From: Buttiauxella sp965119215
GTDB lineage: Bacteria; Pseudomonadota; Gammaproteobacteria; Enterobacterales; Enterobacteriaceae
NCBI GenBank assembly: GCA_965119215.1
Contig: CBCPKK010000008.1
Coordinates: 62,001-126,000 of the forward strand
Direction: 5' to 3'
Length of the DNA stretch: 64,000 nt
Under the pieces are notes generated by a model, which did no database searches, was not told the origin of the DNA, and saw only the letters and a list, made by a program, of their open reading frames with translations. This document shows, in pieces, positions 45,281-54,159 of this stretch (position 1 is the first letter of the stretch; every line of letters starts with the position of its first letter). A program made the translations under genes and the position numbers.

Positions 45281-45701
45281 GTCATTGATAGTATGTGGTG
45301 TTGTATCTCTGGTTTTATTGTCGGCAGGTTCATTTTACTTTTTACGGTCGCAGGTGGTATCGCCTGACCTGACGAGTTTCACAGCAAATAAATTTAATAC
45401 TGCATTGCCATTTAAATCATGTGAAAAAGATGGTGGGGCACTTAATATCCAAATAATTTCTGACAACGAACTCAGTTTTAATGGTGTTCCAGCAAAAGTA
45501 ACTTTTCTAGCAGCTGCTGATGGTTTGAGTCAAAATCAGCCATGCACCGTACCGAAAGTTACGTCAGCCAGGAAAATTGAAACGGGTGTGTATAGTTTAA
45601 TCATCGCTAAGAGTGAAAACGGTTACCTTATCGGAGATTTACAAAATAATCTCACTGGAGAATTACTTTCCGGAATTTGGATATATAACGAGAAATCATG
45701 A
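45270..45701 (+). CDS. second gene of the operon, membrane-anchored, 143 aa
   Basis: From ATG 45270, overlapping the upstream stop. An N-terminal anchor (SLIVCGVVSLVLLSAGSFYFL) leads to a periplasmic domain with cysteines at KSCEKDG and PCTVPK, probably a disulfide. ATG 45255 and the start at 45237 are in frame. It could be the HtdF-like partner of the presumed regulatory operon. A dispersed palindrome lies within it. Function unknown. Confidence 0.5.
   Translation: MIRKSLIVCGVVSLVLLSAGSFYFLRSQVVSPDLTSFTANKFNTALPFKSCEKDGGALNIQIISDNELSFNGVPAKVTFLAAADGLSQNQPCTVPKVTSARKIETGVYSLIIAKSENGYLIGDLQNNLTGELLSGIWIYNEKS
45495..45505. repeat. dispersed palindrome AAAGTWACTTT, copy 13
   Basis: Exact copy with central A, read as A-K-V-T-F in the gene at 45270. 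Confidence 0.8.
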
Positions 45702-46258
45702 TGAATGACCAGTTAGTGGTTAACGGAACGCGCTCACAAAACATAAAAGTCTTTGGGACTGCATGCGCTCTGGAACTGGTCATTAACCAGGTAGATACCA
45801 AAGCTTCTGACAATTCCGAGTATTCATCTCCGTCTGATAAGTTTTATTTAAATTTGTTTGTAGCCCCTTCCAGTAGTAGTGGGGGATATGAATGGACGAC
45901 TGAGAACTGTGTCATTATGAAATTATCAATGACGGAAGTAATGTCATTAGCTTCAGTTTTCTTAAGAATAAAAAATACCTTCAAAATTGAGAATCGAAAA
46001 ACAAGTCACCGCAGTCACAGCGTTTATAAAAATCTTAGCGTAGAACCCAATAATAAGGGTGGGTTACTTTTTAAACTCGGTATAGTCCCGATAGAAAAAA
46101 ATACCATTGAAAAATTTCTTCATTACATTCCTGTCATGGAAATGGATTGTGTACGGGTCGGTTTGTTTCTCCTTGGCTTTGTATCGCTGAAAATGCCTTT
46201 GGTTAGTACCGAATCAATCATTACGGCCTTAAGACTAGCCGAATCTAAAGCCAAATAA
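45698..46258 (+). CDS. third gene of the operon, 186 aa
   Basis: Starts by ATGA overlap with the previous gene. The product is mostly soluble (QLVVNGTRSQNIKVFGTACALELVINQVDTKA, then VIMKLSMTEVMSLASVFLRIKNTFKIENRK) with a central helix; VGLFLLGFVSLKMPL near the C-terminus is hydrophobic. No family is recognised. It ends before a terminator, closing the operon. It is a possible HtdK-like member by position only. Confidence 0.5.
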   Translation: MMNDQLVVNGTRSQNIKVFGTACALELVINQVDTKASDNSEYSSPSDKFYLNLFVAPSSSSGGYEWTTENCVIMKLSMTEVMSLASVFLRIKNTFKIENRKTSHRSHSVYKNLSVEPNNKGGLLFKLGIVPIEKNTIEKFLHYIPVMEMDCVRVGLFLLGFVSLKMPLVSTESIITALRLAESKAK

Positions 46259-46269
46259 ATCCTGTTTAA

Positions 46270-46302
46270 ACGCTGCTTTCCTGTCAGGGGGGCGGCTTTT
46301 TT
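46270..46302 (+). terminator. terminator after the three-gene operon
   Basis: GCTGCTTTCC pairs, with several G-U pairs, with the G-rich arm ending GCGGC, followed by TTTTTT. Confidence 0.7.
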
Positions 46303-46381
46303 GTACCCCTTTAGCAAGAATTTATCTCATCCTCGTAGGTTAAAGTATTCAGCATTCAGCGCTGAACTACAGGAATTCGTC

Positions 46382-49300
46382 ATGAGAAAATCCGGGGTAA
46401 AGCTTGCTCTGTTATTTTCATTAATTACACCTCTGTCGAAAGTTCATGCAGAGGCAATAATGATATCAGGGAAGTTAGAAGCAGATATGCCAGAGGTGGC
46501 GTTTAACAAAGACCAACAGGACCTTGTGGCCTTTGTTAATACGAGCACGATAACAGCATCAGGGAAGGGCTCTGCCTGTAACATATCGGTTGATGACCGG
46601 GCCACCTCCACGGTTGGCAATCTTGTCTGCTTCTTCGAATGGCTACCTAATTCGTTTGGGTTTGCTGCCAACGGATTCACTACGAGCGGCATTCCGTCTC
46701 AGGTCGGTGAAATAAAACTCCCCTATAAGATCTCATACTATTCAGGAAGTGAAAGGCAAAAGGTAGAGGTGGTAACGGGCGAATATAAAGTCCAGGCTCT
46801 TGCACCGATAAAACCCGTTATAACAGGTATGAAATCCTCCATTAACGGCCAGGTGCTCGATGGCTTTTCTATTAATTCGTACATCAAGGACGAAGCCCTC
46901 AGGGACATTACTGTAACTGTCGAAGCAAGAAACTATCTTCAGTATATCTCTGTCGGGAACGGGTCATCCTGTGAAGTGCCTGTTGGTGCTGACAACTGCA
47001 CGATCACTGTGGGTAGTGTAAAAATAAGTGATAACGATGAGCCACAGGGTGTTCGGGCAATCACGGTAAATGCCAACTCGAAAAATAATTACTTTTCTCC
47101 TCCGGAAACTCATGATCTGACGTTGAACTGGGATTATCGACCGCCTGTTGTAGACCACACTCTTTGGAATTTCACCGAAGACTCCAAAGTAATCACTGTA
47201 GGAGGCCAGGACGTATTTACTGGTGCCAAAACTGTTGCCGTTGCTGTTAAGGCTCCGCAAGCTGGTTCTGAAGGTGAATGGTGGCTACCTACAGAAATGA
47301 CCCTTACATTGACGCCGGATGGCGTATTCAAGCCCGTTACGAAAGTTACTTTAGATGACGGAACGGTGATCGACTTTAAACAGTCATGGGCAACGCCGAC
47401 AAAAAGGACCCTGCGCCCCGTTTCAGGCCCACAGTTAGTTGGTAGCGATTATTTGTATATCTTTGATATTACCGATCTCGTTAATGGCTCCTACAGTGCC
47501 CAGTTTACGCTTGAGAACAAAAGCCTAAACAGTTCAGTTTACGATGAGCCAGAATCAAAATTAATGTTGTCCGATAATCCGACTTTGATGGTGATTAAAG
47601 ACGGGCTGGTGCTTGGCAAACGTGAACCGGTGTATTTCCTCAACGAAGTCATAGTCGCAGCTTTCCAGGGTCAGGCTGGTGTTGCAGATATCAAATCTGT
47701 GACCATAGACAATAAGGTTGTCACCCTAAAACCAACAAACATTAAAGGCATTTACTATTTACCTGAAGGTGATGACCTCAAACTCAATGCAGATCATGAC
47801 ATCACTGTGGTGGCGGAAAATATTTACGGAAAAGCCGTCAGCTTCTCCACGTCATTCCTTTACCAACCTACCGGATTCACCCTAAAAACTCTTGAGAAGG
47901 GGTTAACTCTCTACTCCCGAGTTCGCCAGTATACGGACCTGCTTACACAAACAGATGGGCAAAAATGTAACCTGTTTACGACTGAGCAAAATGCTAAGGA
48001 CTACCTTGAATGGACCGGGATTAACTCAAATGTTATCGCCTGTTATCCGCAATGGAATAACGTCCCCTCTGGATTGGAATTCTACTTTAAAGGCCGAGTT
48101 CCGGGGTTGAGTGGGTTCTTCAACATTTCAGGGGAAAACCTTCTGGACTATGAAGTTCACATGATCAACGGCAAAGGCTCGCATGCAGTTTCGGCCAGGA
48201 ACCGGTTTAATCTGTTAACACAGTTACCTTACAACCCTGTTATTACTTATAAAAAGAGTAAAACCATTGCAGGTATCAACAGTAACACTGCCCTGGTTTA
48301 TACAACAGGTGGAGAGGCTGCTCGCATTCTCGCCAAAGTAGTGCCTGCTGACATTACTATTTCTGTTGCCCAGAATGGTAGTGATGCAGTGAAAACTACC
48401 TATAAAAATCGATCCTCTAACAATGACCAGACCACTTTTGTTCAGAGGATTAAAATGCCAGCTTCAGCGCTTTGGACTAAGAACACGCTGAATATAGAAG
48501 CCAACTATACAAAGGACCCATCGATAACGACCCTGGACACTTTGAACGTCTATACCGTGCCAGACTTCAACATCAAAGCCACCATGAAAGTTGATGAGAA
48601 GAAAACGGCAACTGGACTTGAAATGCCTTTGGTTGTGAGTGTCGGCCGGTACAGCAACGACATTCGAGCAAGCAGATTCGACCGCAAAATCATGGGTGAT
48701 TGGGACGTAACGGTATACTCCCAGAAAAGTATTTATGGGATTGATCCAGTATCAGGCCGCTACAAGACCACCTATGAACGCAAAGCCCTAACTAAAGCGC
48801 TGCCTGTCGATGATGCTGGTCAGGTATCAACGAACATCGATATTGAAGGCATGGATTTAGGTAACACACGTCTAGTGGCCGTGGCACAGGTCCGTTCACC
48901 ATTCGATGATTTTGTTATGAAGAGAGAGAGTGGCACCGTCAGTATCAGGGTCTACAAAGGTGAAGCACTTGAAGGTGGTCTGTCTAAGAGTCAGATCATC
49001 GGCCGAATTCCGTTAAGCACCATTGTCTCGTTTAAAACCAAAAGCACAGCTGACTCAGATGCATTAGCGCCAACACAATGGCAAACATCAGCTGATAATG
49101 GTCAAACCTGGACAACGCTCAGTGAAATGGAAGGTAAACGTAGTGTCACCATTAAAAAGACCGAGGTGGGTAAATGGCTGTATCGGGCTAAGCTGACGAA
49201 TAAGTTCTCAAAAATTGAGTCCCTGACGGATGTGCTAACCGTAGTGACGTATAAGGAACCTAAGATCAGTATTAAAGTTACACCAACGCTGGAAGGGAAT

Positions 49301-50653
49301 GATATTCCAGTGACTCTTGTTGATAACGAAGAAGCCATTCCTGATGGAACCGCTCAGATCATGTGGTCAGAAGATAATGAGAACTGGACAGAGGGCAGTT
49401 CCACCTACACCATCCAGGGCTCGGGGACCATCCCGTCAGTGATTTATGCCCGAATGCGCTACAACGATGCTGACGAGCTGGCCGAAGCAGACTCCTGGAA
49501 AGATGCTTCCTCAAGAGTGAGTGTGACTACACCGAAACGGATATCGGTAAGAGTGACTGGTAACGAGAAAGTTGAAGTCGGCCAAAAAGTAACTTTAGAG
49601 GGTGTGTACGTTAACCCTAATGAGAAATTCGGCAGCGGTACGGCTGTGGTAGAGGAATGGAAAACACCGGACGGCCAGGTAATATCTGGTCAAAAACTGA
49701 CTATTACGCTGACTGAAGACATGCTTGATAAACAGGGCTATGCGGCATTTGAATATAGCGCCTGGATTTCGGGTAACAAGGAGAAAACCGTAGGGACCCG
49801 TAAGTCGTCGGTAAAATCGTGGGTATATAAATTCCCGGAAGTGAAAATGAATTCACGATTGAAGTATTCCATGGCGCCTTCAACTCTTACCGTTTCCTTG
49901 TCAGGCATTGATGATGATAGCTATCCCGGTGTGACGTACTCCCGTGAATGGATTTATGCAAAAGATTCGTTGGTGCTAACTAAGGACGAGGGAGACAAGA
50001 AGGAGTTTTCAATCCCAGACTCGGGTAAATTCACTTTGTCATTACTGTTTAAGGATAACAGGGGCAATGAACAGCGGATCGACAACACGGTAATCGTTGG
50101 TGAGCAAAATCCAATGGAAGTGGAAATGACGCCGAAGTTCTCAAACAAGTTTATGAGGGCTCCATTGGATGTCACGTTAAGGTCCAACATTAAGCTTTCT
50201 CATTCTGCCGACCGTGTAGATGAAGTGGTCTACAAAGTTAACGGAACGCCAGTAGAGGTAGGGAAAAACTATTGGGCACAGCTTATTTCCGGCATGAAGG
50301 AAGGTAAATATCATGTGACCATCGATGTCGTCAGTCAGCTGGGACAAAGGGGCTCGGCCAGTCTGGATTTTGATGTAGTCAAGAATGCGCCGCCAGTCTG
50401 TTCGCTCAGCTATACAGAGACATCGCTCAGCTGGAACTTTACCAATAAATGTTCGGATATAGATGGAAAAATCTCACGCTATGAATGGTACATAAACGGA
50501 GAAATGAGAAGTGTATTTGGGAGTTCGGCAACCCTGTCGAAAAACCTGAATAAAGGGAAGCAGGATATTAAAGTTCTAGCATTTGATGACAGTGGCGACA
50601 GTGCTGCTCAGACATTAACTGTGATGGGACCGGCGGATACATCTTCCCAGTAA
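46382..50653 (+). CDS. giant exported Ig-like/PKD-type surface protein
   Basis: 1423 residues from ATG 46382 (AGGAA upstream); the in-frame TTG at 46301 precedes the ribosome site. The signal peptide is VKLALLFSLITPLSKVHA. The rest is almost entirely beta-sandwich repeats of roughly 90-100 residues, with linkers such as LAPIKPVITG and the C-terminal PKD-like KNAPPVCSLSYTETSLSWNFTNKCSDIDGKISRYEWYINGE. Such large extracellular Ig-like proteins are required for conjugation of IncHI plasmids in published work. This one is shorter than the R27 RSP proteins as I recall. It carries two dispersed palindromes. Confidence 0.7.
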   Translation: MRKSGVKLALLFSLITPLSKVHAEAIMISGKLEADMPEVAFNKDQQDLVAFVNTSTITASGKGSACNISVDDRATSTVGNLVCFFEWLPNSFGFAANGFTTSGIPSQVGEIKLPYKISYYSGSERQKVEVVTGEYKVQALAPIKPVITGMKSSINGQVLDGFSINSYIKDEALRDITVTVEARNYLQYISVGNGSSCEVPVGADNCTITVGSVKISDNDEPQGVRAITVNANSKNNYFSPPETHDLTLNWDYRPPVVDHTLWNFTEDSKVITVGGQDVFTGAKTVAVAVKAPQAGSEGEWWLPTEMTLTLTPDGVFKPVTKVTLDDGTVIDFKQSWATPTKRTLRPVSGPQLVGSDYLYIFDITDLVNGSYSAQFTLENKSLNSSVYDEPESKLMLSDNPTLMVIKDGLVLGKREPVYFLNEVIVAAFQGQAGVADIKSVTIDNKVVTLKPTNIKGIYYLPEGDDLKLNADHDITVVAENIYGKAVSFSTSFLYQPTGFTLKTLEKGLTLYSRVRQYTDLLTQTDGQKCNLFTTEQNAKDYLEWTGINSNVIACYPQWNNVPSGLEFYFKGRVPGLSGFFNISGENLLDYEVHMINGKGSHAVSARNRFNLLTQLPYNPVITYKKSKTIAGINSNTALVYTTGGEAARILAKVVPADITISVAQNGSDAVKTTYKNRSSNNDQTTFVQRIKMPASALWTKNTLNIEANYTKDPSITTLDTLNVYTVPDFNIKATMKVDEKKTATGLEMPLVVSVGRYSNDIRASRFDRKIMGDWDVTVYSQKSIYGIDPVSGRYKTTYERKALTKALPVDDAGQVSTNIDIEGMDLGNTRLVAVAQVRSPFDDFVMKRESGTVSIRVYKGEALEGGLSKSQIIGRIPLSTIVSFKTKSTADSDALAPTQWQTSADNGQTWTTLSEMEGKRSVTIKKTEVGKWLYRAKLTNKFSKIESLTDVLTVVTYKEPKISIKVTPTLEGNDIPVTLVDNEEAIPDGTAQIMWSEDNENWTEGSSTYTIQGSGTIPSVIYARMRYNDADELAEADSWKDASSRVSVTTPKRISVRVTGNEKVEVGQKVTLEGVYVNPNEKFGSGTAVVEEWKTPDGQVISGQKLTITLTEDMLDKQGYAAFEYSAWISGNKEKTVGTRKSSVKSWVYKFPEVKMNSRLKYSMAPSTLTVSLSGIDDDSYPGVTYSREWIYAKDSLVLTKDEGDKKEFSIPDSGKFTLSLLFKDNRGNEQRIDNTVIVGEQNPMEVEMTPKFSNKFMRAPLDVTLRSNIKLSHSADRVDEVVYKVNGTPVEVGKNYWAQLISGMKEGKYHVTIDVVSQLGQRGSASLDFDVVKNAPPVCSLSYTETSLSWNFTNKCSDIDGKISRYEWYINGEMRSVFGSSATLSKNLNKGKQDIKVLAFDDSGDSAAQTLTVMGPADTSSQ
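47342..47352. repeat. dispersed palindrome AAAGTWACTTT, copy 14
   Basis: Exact copy with central T, read as T-K-V-T-L in the giant Ig-like gene. Confidence 0.8.
49586..49596. repeat. dispersed palindrome AAAGTWACTTT, copy 15
   Basis: Exact copy with central A, read as Q-K-V-T-L in the giant Ig-like gene. Confidence 0.8.
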
Positions 50654-50709
50654 GTGTGTAATTTAAAGCCTGCCTGTGAGGGCAGGTAGAATCAAAACCA
50701 GTCATTGAG

Positions 50710-50739
50710 CCGCAACTTTCATAGTTGCGGTTTTTTTTT
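50710..50739 (+). terminator. rho-independent terminator after the Ig-like gene
   Basis: CCGCAACT, loop, AGTTGCGG, then nine T residues. A second small hairpin (CTGCCTG/AGGGCAG) lies just upstream of it. Confidence 0.9.
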
Positions 50740-50923
50740 GCTGTATGACCTAACCCTCGATAGGAATATCCACCCACATATTAGGGTGTTTCCTGGTTTC
50801 ATTTTCCGGATGCATTAAATAACAGCCTTAAATAAAGCCAAAAAATTAGGGGGCTAACTGAAAATTTTGAGCATGCGTACAGGTGATAATAGTTTCAGTC
50901 AAGGAAATGGAAAAGGCTGAAGC

Positions 50924-51451
50924 ATGAGTATCAAAGCGGTCGATAAATACATTCCAAAGGTTAGGGGAATGTTGAATTTAGATCTATATGGTCCGATAAA
51001 TCTGGCCTTGATTGCTTTTTTTGCCTGGCTCGTATTTAGCCGTTTCTCCTTCGGTTATGGGTTGTTGAATGGATGTTTGCCAGCTGATTTTTACATGATC
51101 GACCATGCAAATACGTTAGTGAGCAGGGGGTCTCTCATTGCATTCAATATGCCGAAAACCGTCAGGTTTATTAATGAAGGTGAGAAAGTTATCAAAATTG
51201 TGGCCGGGGTCGGTGGGGATAAACTACGCATCACAATGGATGGCGTATACAACGGCACAAAGTTTTACGCGGCAAACGCCAGGCGTATCTCTCACAAGTA
51301 CCAGGTTTCACCCAAATTGATTGAGAGAGAATTAGTAGTCCCTGATGGGGAGGTATTTCTCATCGGTCAAACAGACCACTCATGGGATTCAAGGTTTTGG
51401 GGAACAGTTAAATTAACTTCAGTGATAGGGACGACCTATGCCATTTTTTAA
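50924..51451 (+). CDS. trhP: TrhP (TraF/S26-like) pilin-processing peptidase
   Basis: 175 residues. A membrane segment (about residues 24-40) leads into NGC51LPADFYMIDHANTLVSRGSLIAF. This is the position where S26 signal peptidases and RP4 TraF carry the nucleophile Ser before a hydrophobic residue and Pro. The general-base Lys is K91 in VIKIVAGVGGD. The C-terminal box VFLIGQTDHSWDSRFWGTVKLTSVIG is standard. In IncHI plasmids this type of enzyme processes and cyclises the pilin. Here the nucleophile position appears to be Cys; see findings. It overlaps trhW by 14 bp. Confidence 0.75.
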   Translation: MSIKAVDKYIPKVRGMLNLDLYGPINLALIAFFAWLVFSRFSFGYGLLNGCLPADFYMIDHANTLVSRGSLIAFNMPKTVRFINEGEKVIKIVAGVGGDKLRITMDGVYNGTKFYAANARRISHKYQVSPKLIERELVVPDGEVFLIGQTDHSWDSRFWGTVKLTSVIGTTYAIF

Positions 51452-52949
51452 ATCAAGAACGAAAAATAAAGTCACGTTAGCAATTCTTTCTTTATCCCTT
51501 TCTGCGGGTGCAATCGCTACGAATGAGCAATATCAGCAAGATGCTGAAAGCATTGCACAGCAGTCCAGTGCATTAAGCTCCAGAGGGCAATCAGTTGCCG
51601 AAATGTCAGCGTTACAGCCAGCCGGTGAATTATCTTCGCCTGAAATCGAGAAGTACAAAGCACAGGCTGGAGCGCTCAAGAAACAAGATATCCTCGGGTC
51701 CTCTGTTAACCATGGTTATGTGCCTGGAATGGCCGCAGACAGTATTCAGTCAATAATCGACCATACAAAGAAGATCAGAGAAGAGCAGACAAGTAATGAG
51801 GCGTTGGAGGAAATAACCAAGAGAAGGGATGAGATCCAATCCAACACTCAGATAAATGATAATGCATTAGAAGCTGTACAGAATAAGCCTGAAGCCATGC
51901 GGGGCCAGTCGAAAAATATCGAAAAAATGTTCGGGAGTTCGGGCATTACAGCAGCAGACTTTGAAAGGAAAATTGATAGCAATCGAGAAAAGGAACTTTC
52001 TACAGAGTCAGGTATTACAATCTTTGCCTCTTTCAGCATGCCGGATTATGTGATGGAAGACCTTCTTAGAACCGCATCCGAACATAATGCCAGAGTAGTC
52101 TTTAACGGACTGAAAAAGGGGACCACTCGGCTGACTGAAACTCAGGCGGCAATCAATCAATTTCTCGTTAAAGCTAAACTTCAGGATGGTCCACTGATAA
52201 CAATTGATCCTGATAGCTTTAGTCAAAATCAGATTAGCCAGGTCCCGACAGTTATATCACGTGAAAAAAACCGCTATGCCAAAATGGTGGGCACATTCAA
52301 TCTGGATTATTTCAAACGTGAACTTGAGAAGAATCCAAATCAGGACCTATTCCCAATGGCCGGTAATAGTTATCCGGTCGAAGAGAAAAGTATTATTGTC
52401 GAGCTAGAAGAAAGGGCCGACAAATATGACTGGGACGGGGCCAAGAAAAGAGCGCTAGCTGACACCTGGAAAAATCAGTGGATGATAAACCTCCCGCCAG
52501 CAGCTGAGCACAAGGAGTGGTTGATTGATCCGACTGTAAAGGTGACTCAGGATGTAAAAGACAAGCAGGGAAGAGTAATCGCTTATGCAGGTGAGTTAAT
52601 TAACCCTCTTGGGCGATTCCCTCAAAATTTAACAATGCTTGTATTTGACCCGCTTCAGCCAGAACAAGTTGAATGGGCTGAGAAGCAATATAAATCCCGA
52701 CTCGGTGCAGGCAAGGTCATGCCGATGTTCACTCGTCTTAACCAGGATAATGGTTGGGAGGATCTGAATGACCTGCGTGAAAAATTTAATGGAAAAGTAT
52801 TTAAAGTTAATGAGCAGATCATTAGCCGTTTTCATATTAAAACCACTCCAGTACTCATTGAGAATGACAAGGATAAATTCCGTGTTGTTCAATTTAGTGA
52901 GGCTGAAGTGCGTGGTATTGGTTCAGTAAAAACTAATCAAGGGGAATGA
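51438..52949 (+). CDS. trhW: TrhW: TrbC-TraW fusion, periplasmic pilus protein
   Basis: 503 residues with a signal peptide (VTLAILSLSLSAGAIA). A coiled-coil-rich N-terminal part (residues about 20-190) precedes a TrbC domain starting GITIFASFSMPDYVMEDLLRTASEHNARVVFNGL. The C-terminal TraW domain includes LIDPTVKVTQDVKDKQGRVIAYAGELINPLGRF. Fusion of TrbC and TraW into one chain is usual in H-type systems, whereas F encodes them separately. Both function in pilus extension in the periplasm. It starts inside trhP and is followed directly by a tiny ORF. Confidence 0.8.
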   Translation: MPFFKSRTKNKVTLAILSLSLSAGAIATNEQYQQDAESIAQQSSALSSRGQSVAEMSALQPAGELSSPEIEKYKAQAGALKKQDILGSSVNHGYVPGMAADSIQSIIDHTKKIREEQTSNEALEEITKRRDEIQSNTQINDNALEAVQNKPEAMRGQSKNIEKMFGSSGITAADFERKIDSNREKELSTESGITIFASFSMPDYVMEDLLRTASEHNARVVFNGLKKGTTRLTETQAAINQFLVKAKLQDGPLITIDPDSFSQNQISQVPTVISREKNRYAKMVGTFNLDYFKRELEKNPNQDLFPMAGNSYPVEEKSIIVELEERADKYDWDGAKKRALADTWKNQWMINLPPAAEHKEWLIDPTVKVTQDVKDKQGRVIAYAGELINPLGRFPQNLTMLVFDPLQPEQVEWAEKQYKSRLGAGKVMPMFTRLNQDNGWEDLNDLREKFNGKVFKVNEQIISRFHIKTTPVLIENDKDKFRVVQFSEAEVRGIGSVKTNQGE

Positions 52950-52950
52950 T

Positions 52951-53082
52951 ATGAAATTCGGATTCATAATCGGTGCAATATTCGCAACCTGGCTGACCCT
53001 CACATACCCGAGTCAGATGAGTGAATATTTCAGCAAGTTTATAGAAGCTGTGAACAGCAGTGTTTCATTCATTAAGTCATAG
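52951..53082 (+). CDS. 43-aa microprotein between trhW and trhU
   Basis: It starts 1 bp after the trhW stop with GGGGAATG as ribosome site, and encodes one hydrophobic segment (FGFIIGAIFATWLTLTY) followed by a short polar tail (SQMSEYFSKFIEAVNSS). The hydrophobic part could be an uncleaved signal anchor in the inner membrane. Its stop immediately precedes the trhU start. It is below usual annotation length limits and is probably often missed. Confidence 0.6.
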   Translation: MKFGFIIGAIFATWLTLTYPSQMSEYFSKFIEAVNSSVSFIKS

Positions 53083-53093
53083 TGGGAATTTCG

Positions 53094-54146
53094 GTGAATA
53101 AATTTAAAAAGCTACTTTTGGAATTAGCCGTTTCAATTTTGCTAACACTATCACTACCCACAATCGTTTTTGCTGCGGGGAATGGCGTGGCAAACGGTGC
53201 CATGTGCCAGAGTGCTGGTGTATGGCAGGGCTTGATTAAAAACATCTGCTGGAGCTGTATTTTCCCGATGAGGATCATGGGAGTGGGTGCAGCTCCTGAA
53301 GGCGCAGCTCCATCACGCCCGGGTTGTTACTGTACCGACCAGAACGGTATACCTGAAGTCGGCTGGCAATTAAGTTTTTTCCAGCCGGTGAAGATTGTAG
53401 AGGTGGTAAAAAGCCCCTGGTGTAGCCCATTTCTTGAAGGAACGATGCTTCAAAAGTCCCAGTTCGATTTAGGTAAAAGTAATACAAATCAACCAATGAC
53501 GGCAACTGAAGCTGGTTTCTACGATGTGCATTTATGGGAATTTCCCATTATGACGATGCTGAAGCTTTTGATTATTGGTGAATGTACTGCGGAACCTTAT
53601 ATCGACGCCAGCTTGACCTACATCAGTGAGGTTGACCCGATGTGGGAAAGCGACCTGCTCACGCTTGTTCTGAACCCGGAAGCAGTGGTTTTTGCTAACC
53701 CTATTGCGTCTATGGTCTGTGCTGCTGATTGTGTGGCCGTAACTGCGGGGAAAGATAACCTCGGAGCTTACTTCTGTGCCGGTTGTGATGGAAATCTATA
53801 TCCACTTACGGGGCACGTATATGCAAATGATGATGCGGTCAGAACCAGTTCGTTAATCACCCAAAGACTACTCACAAAACTGCACCGGCAGGGAATGTTG
53901 ATGCGAACCATGGGTGCTGATGCAATGTGCAAAAAGTCCTGGGAGTATTTCACCCCCCGATCTCAGTACCGACTCTCGATGTTATATCCAACACCTGAAG
54001 CCGATGGCCCGGATTGTTGTCACCGGCTTGGTGATTCGGTTCATGACTGGTCAACATTGAAAGGCGGAAGAAAGAAAATTGGAATAGATAACTACGTTTA
54101 TATGCTTTGGCGTTATAACGACTGTTGTGTAAGATTTATACCATAA
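53094..54146 (+). CDS. trhU: TrhU (TraU-like) periplasmic transfer protein
   Basis: 350 residues from GTG 53094 (GGGA upstream); GTG 53082 is in frame. Signal peptide LAVSILLTLSLPTIVFA. It is cysteine-rich (about 18 cysteines), including NICWSCIFPMRIMGV, CYCTDQNG, CAADC and FCAGCDG, in the TraU pattern. It works with TraW/TrbC in pilus assembly and DNA transfer and relies on disulfide formation, matching the DsbC-like protein at 31662. A one-mismatch palindrome lies in its first codons. Confidence 0.85.
   Translation: MNKFKKLLLELAVSILLTLSLPTIVFAAGNGVANGAMCQSAGVWQGLIKNICWSCIFPMRIMGVGAAPEGAAPSRPGCYCTDQNGIPEVGWQLSFFQPVKIVEVVKSPWCSPFLEGTMLQKSQFDLGKSNTNQPMTATEAGFYDVHLWEFPIMTMLKLLIIGECTAEPYIDASLTYISEVDPMWESDLLTLVLNPEAVVFANPIASMVCAADCVAVTAGKDNLGAYFCAGCDGNLYPLTGHVYANDDAVRTSSLITQRLLTKLHRQGMLMRTMGADAMCKKSWEYFTPRSQYRLSMLYPTPEADGPDCCHRLGDSVHDWSTLKGGRKKIGIDNYVYMLWRYNDCCVRFIP
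53108..53118. repeat. dispersed palindrome, variant AAAGCTACTTT
   Basis: One mismatch, identical to the variant at 22262, at the start of trhU. Confidence 0.5.
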
Positions 54147-54159
54147 TCAAGGAGTTAGC

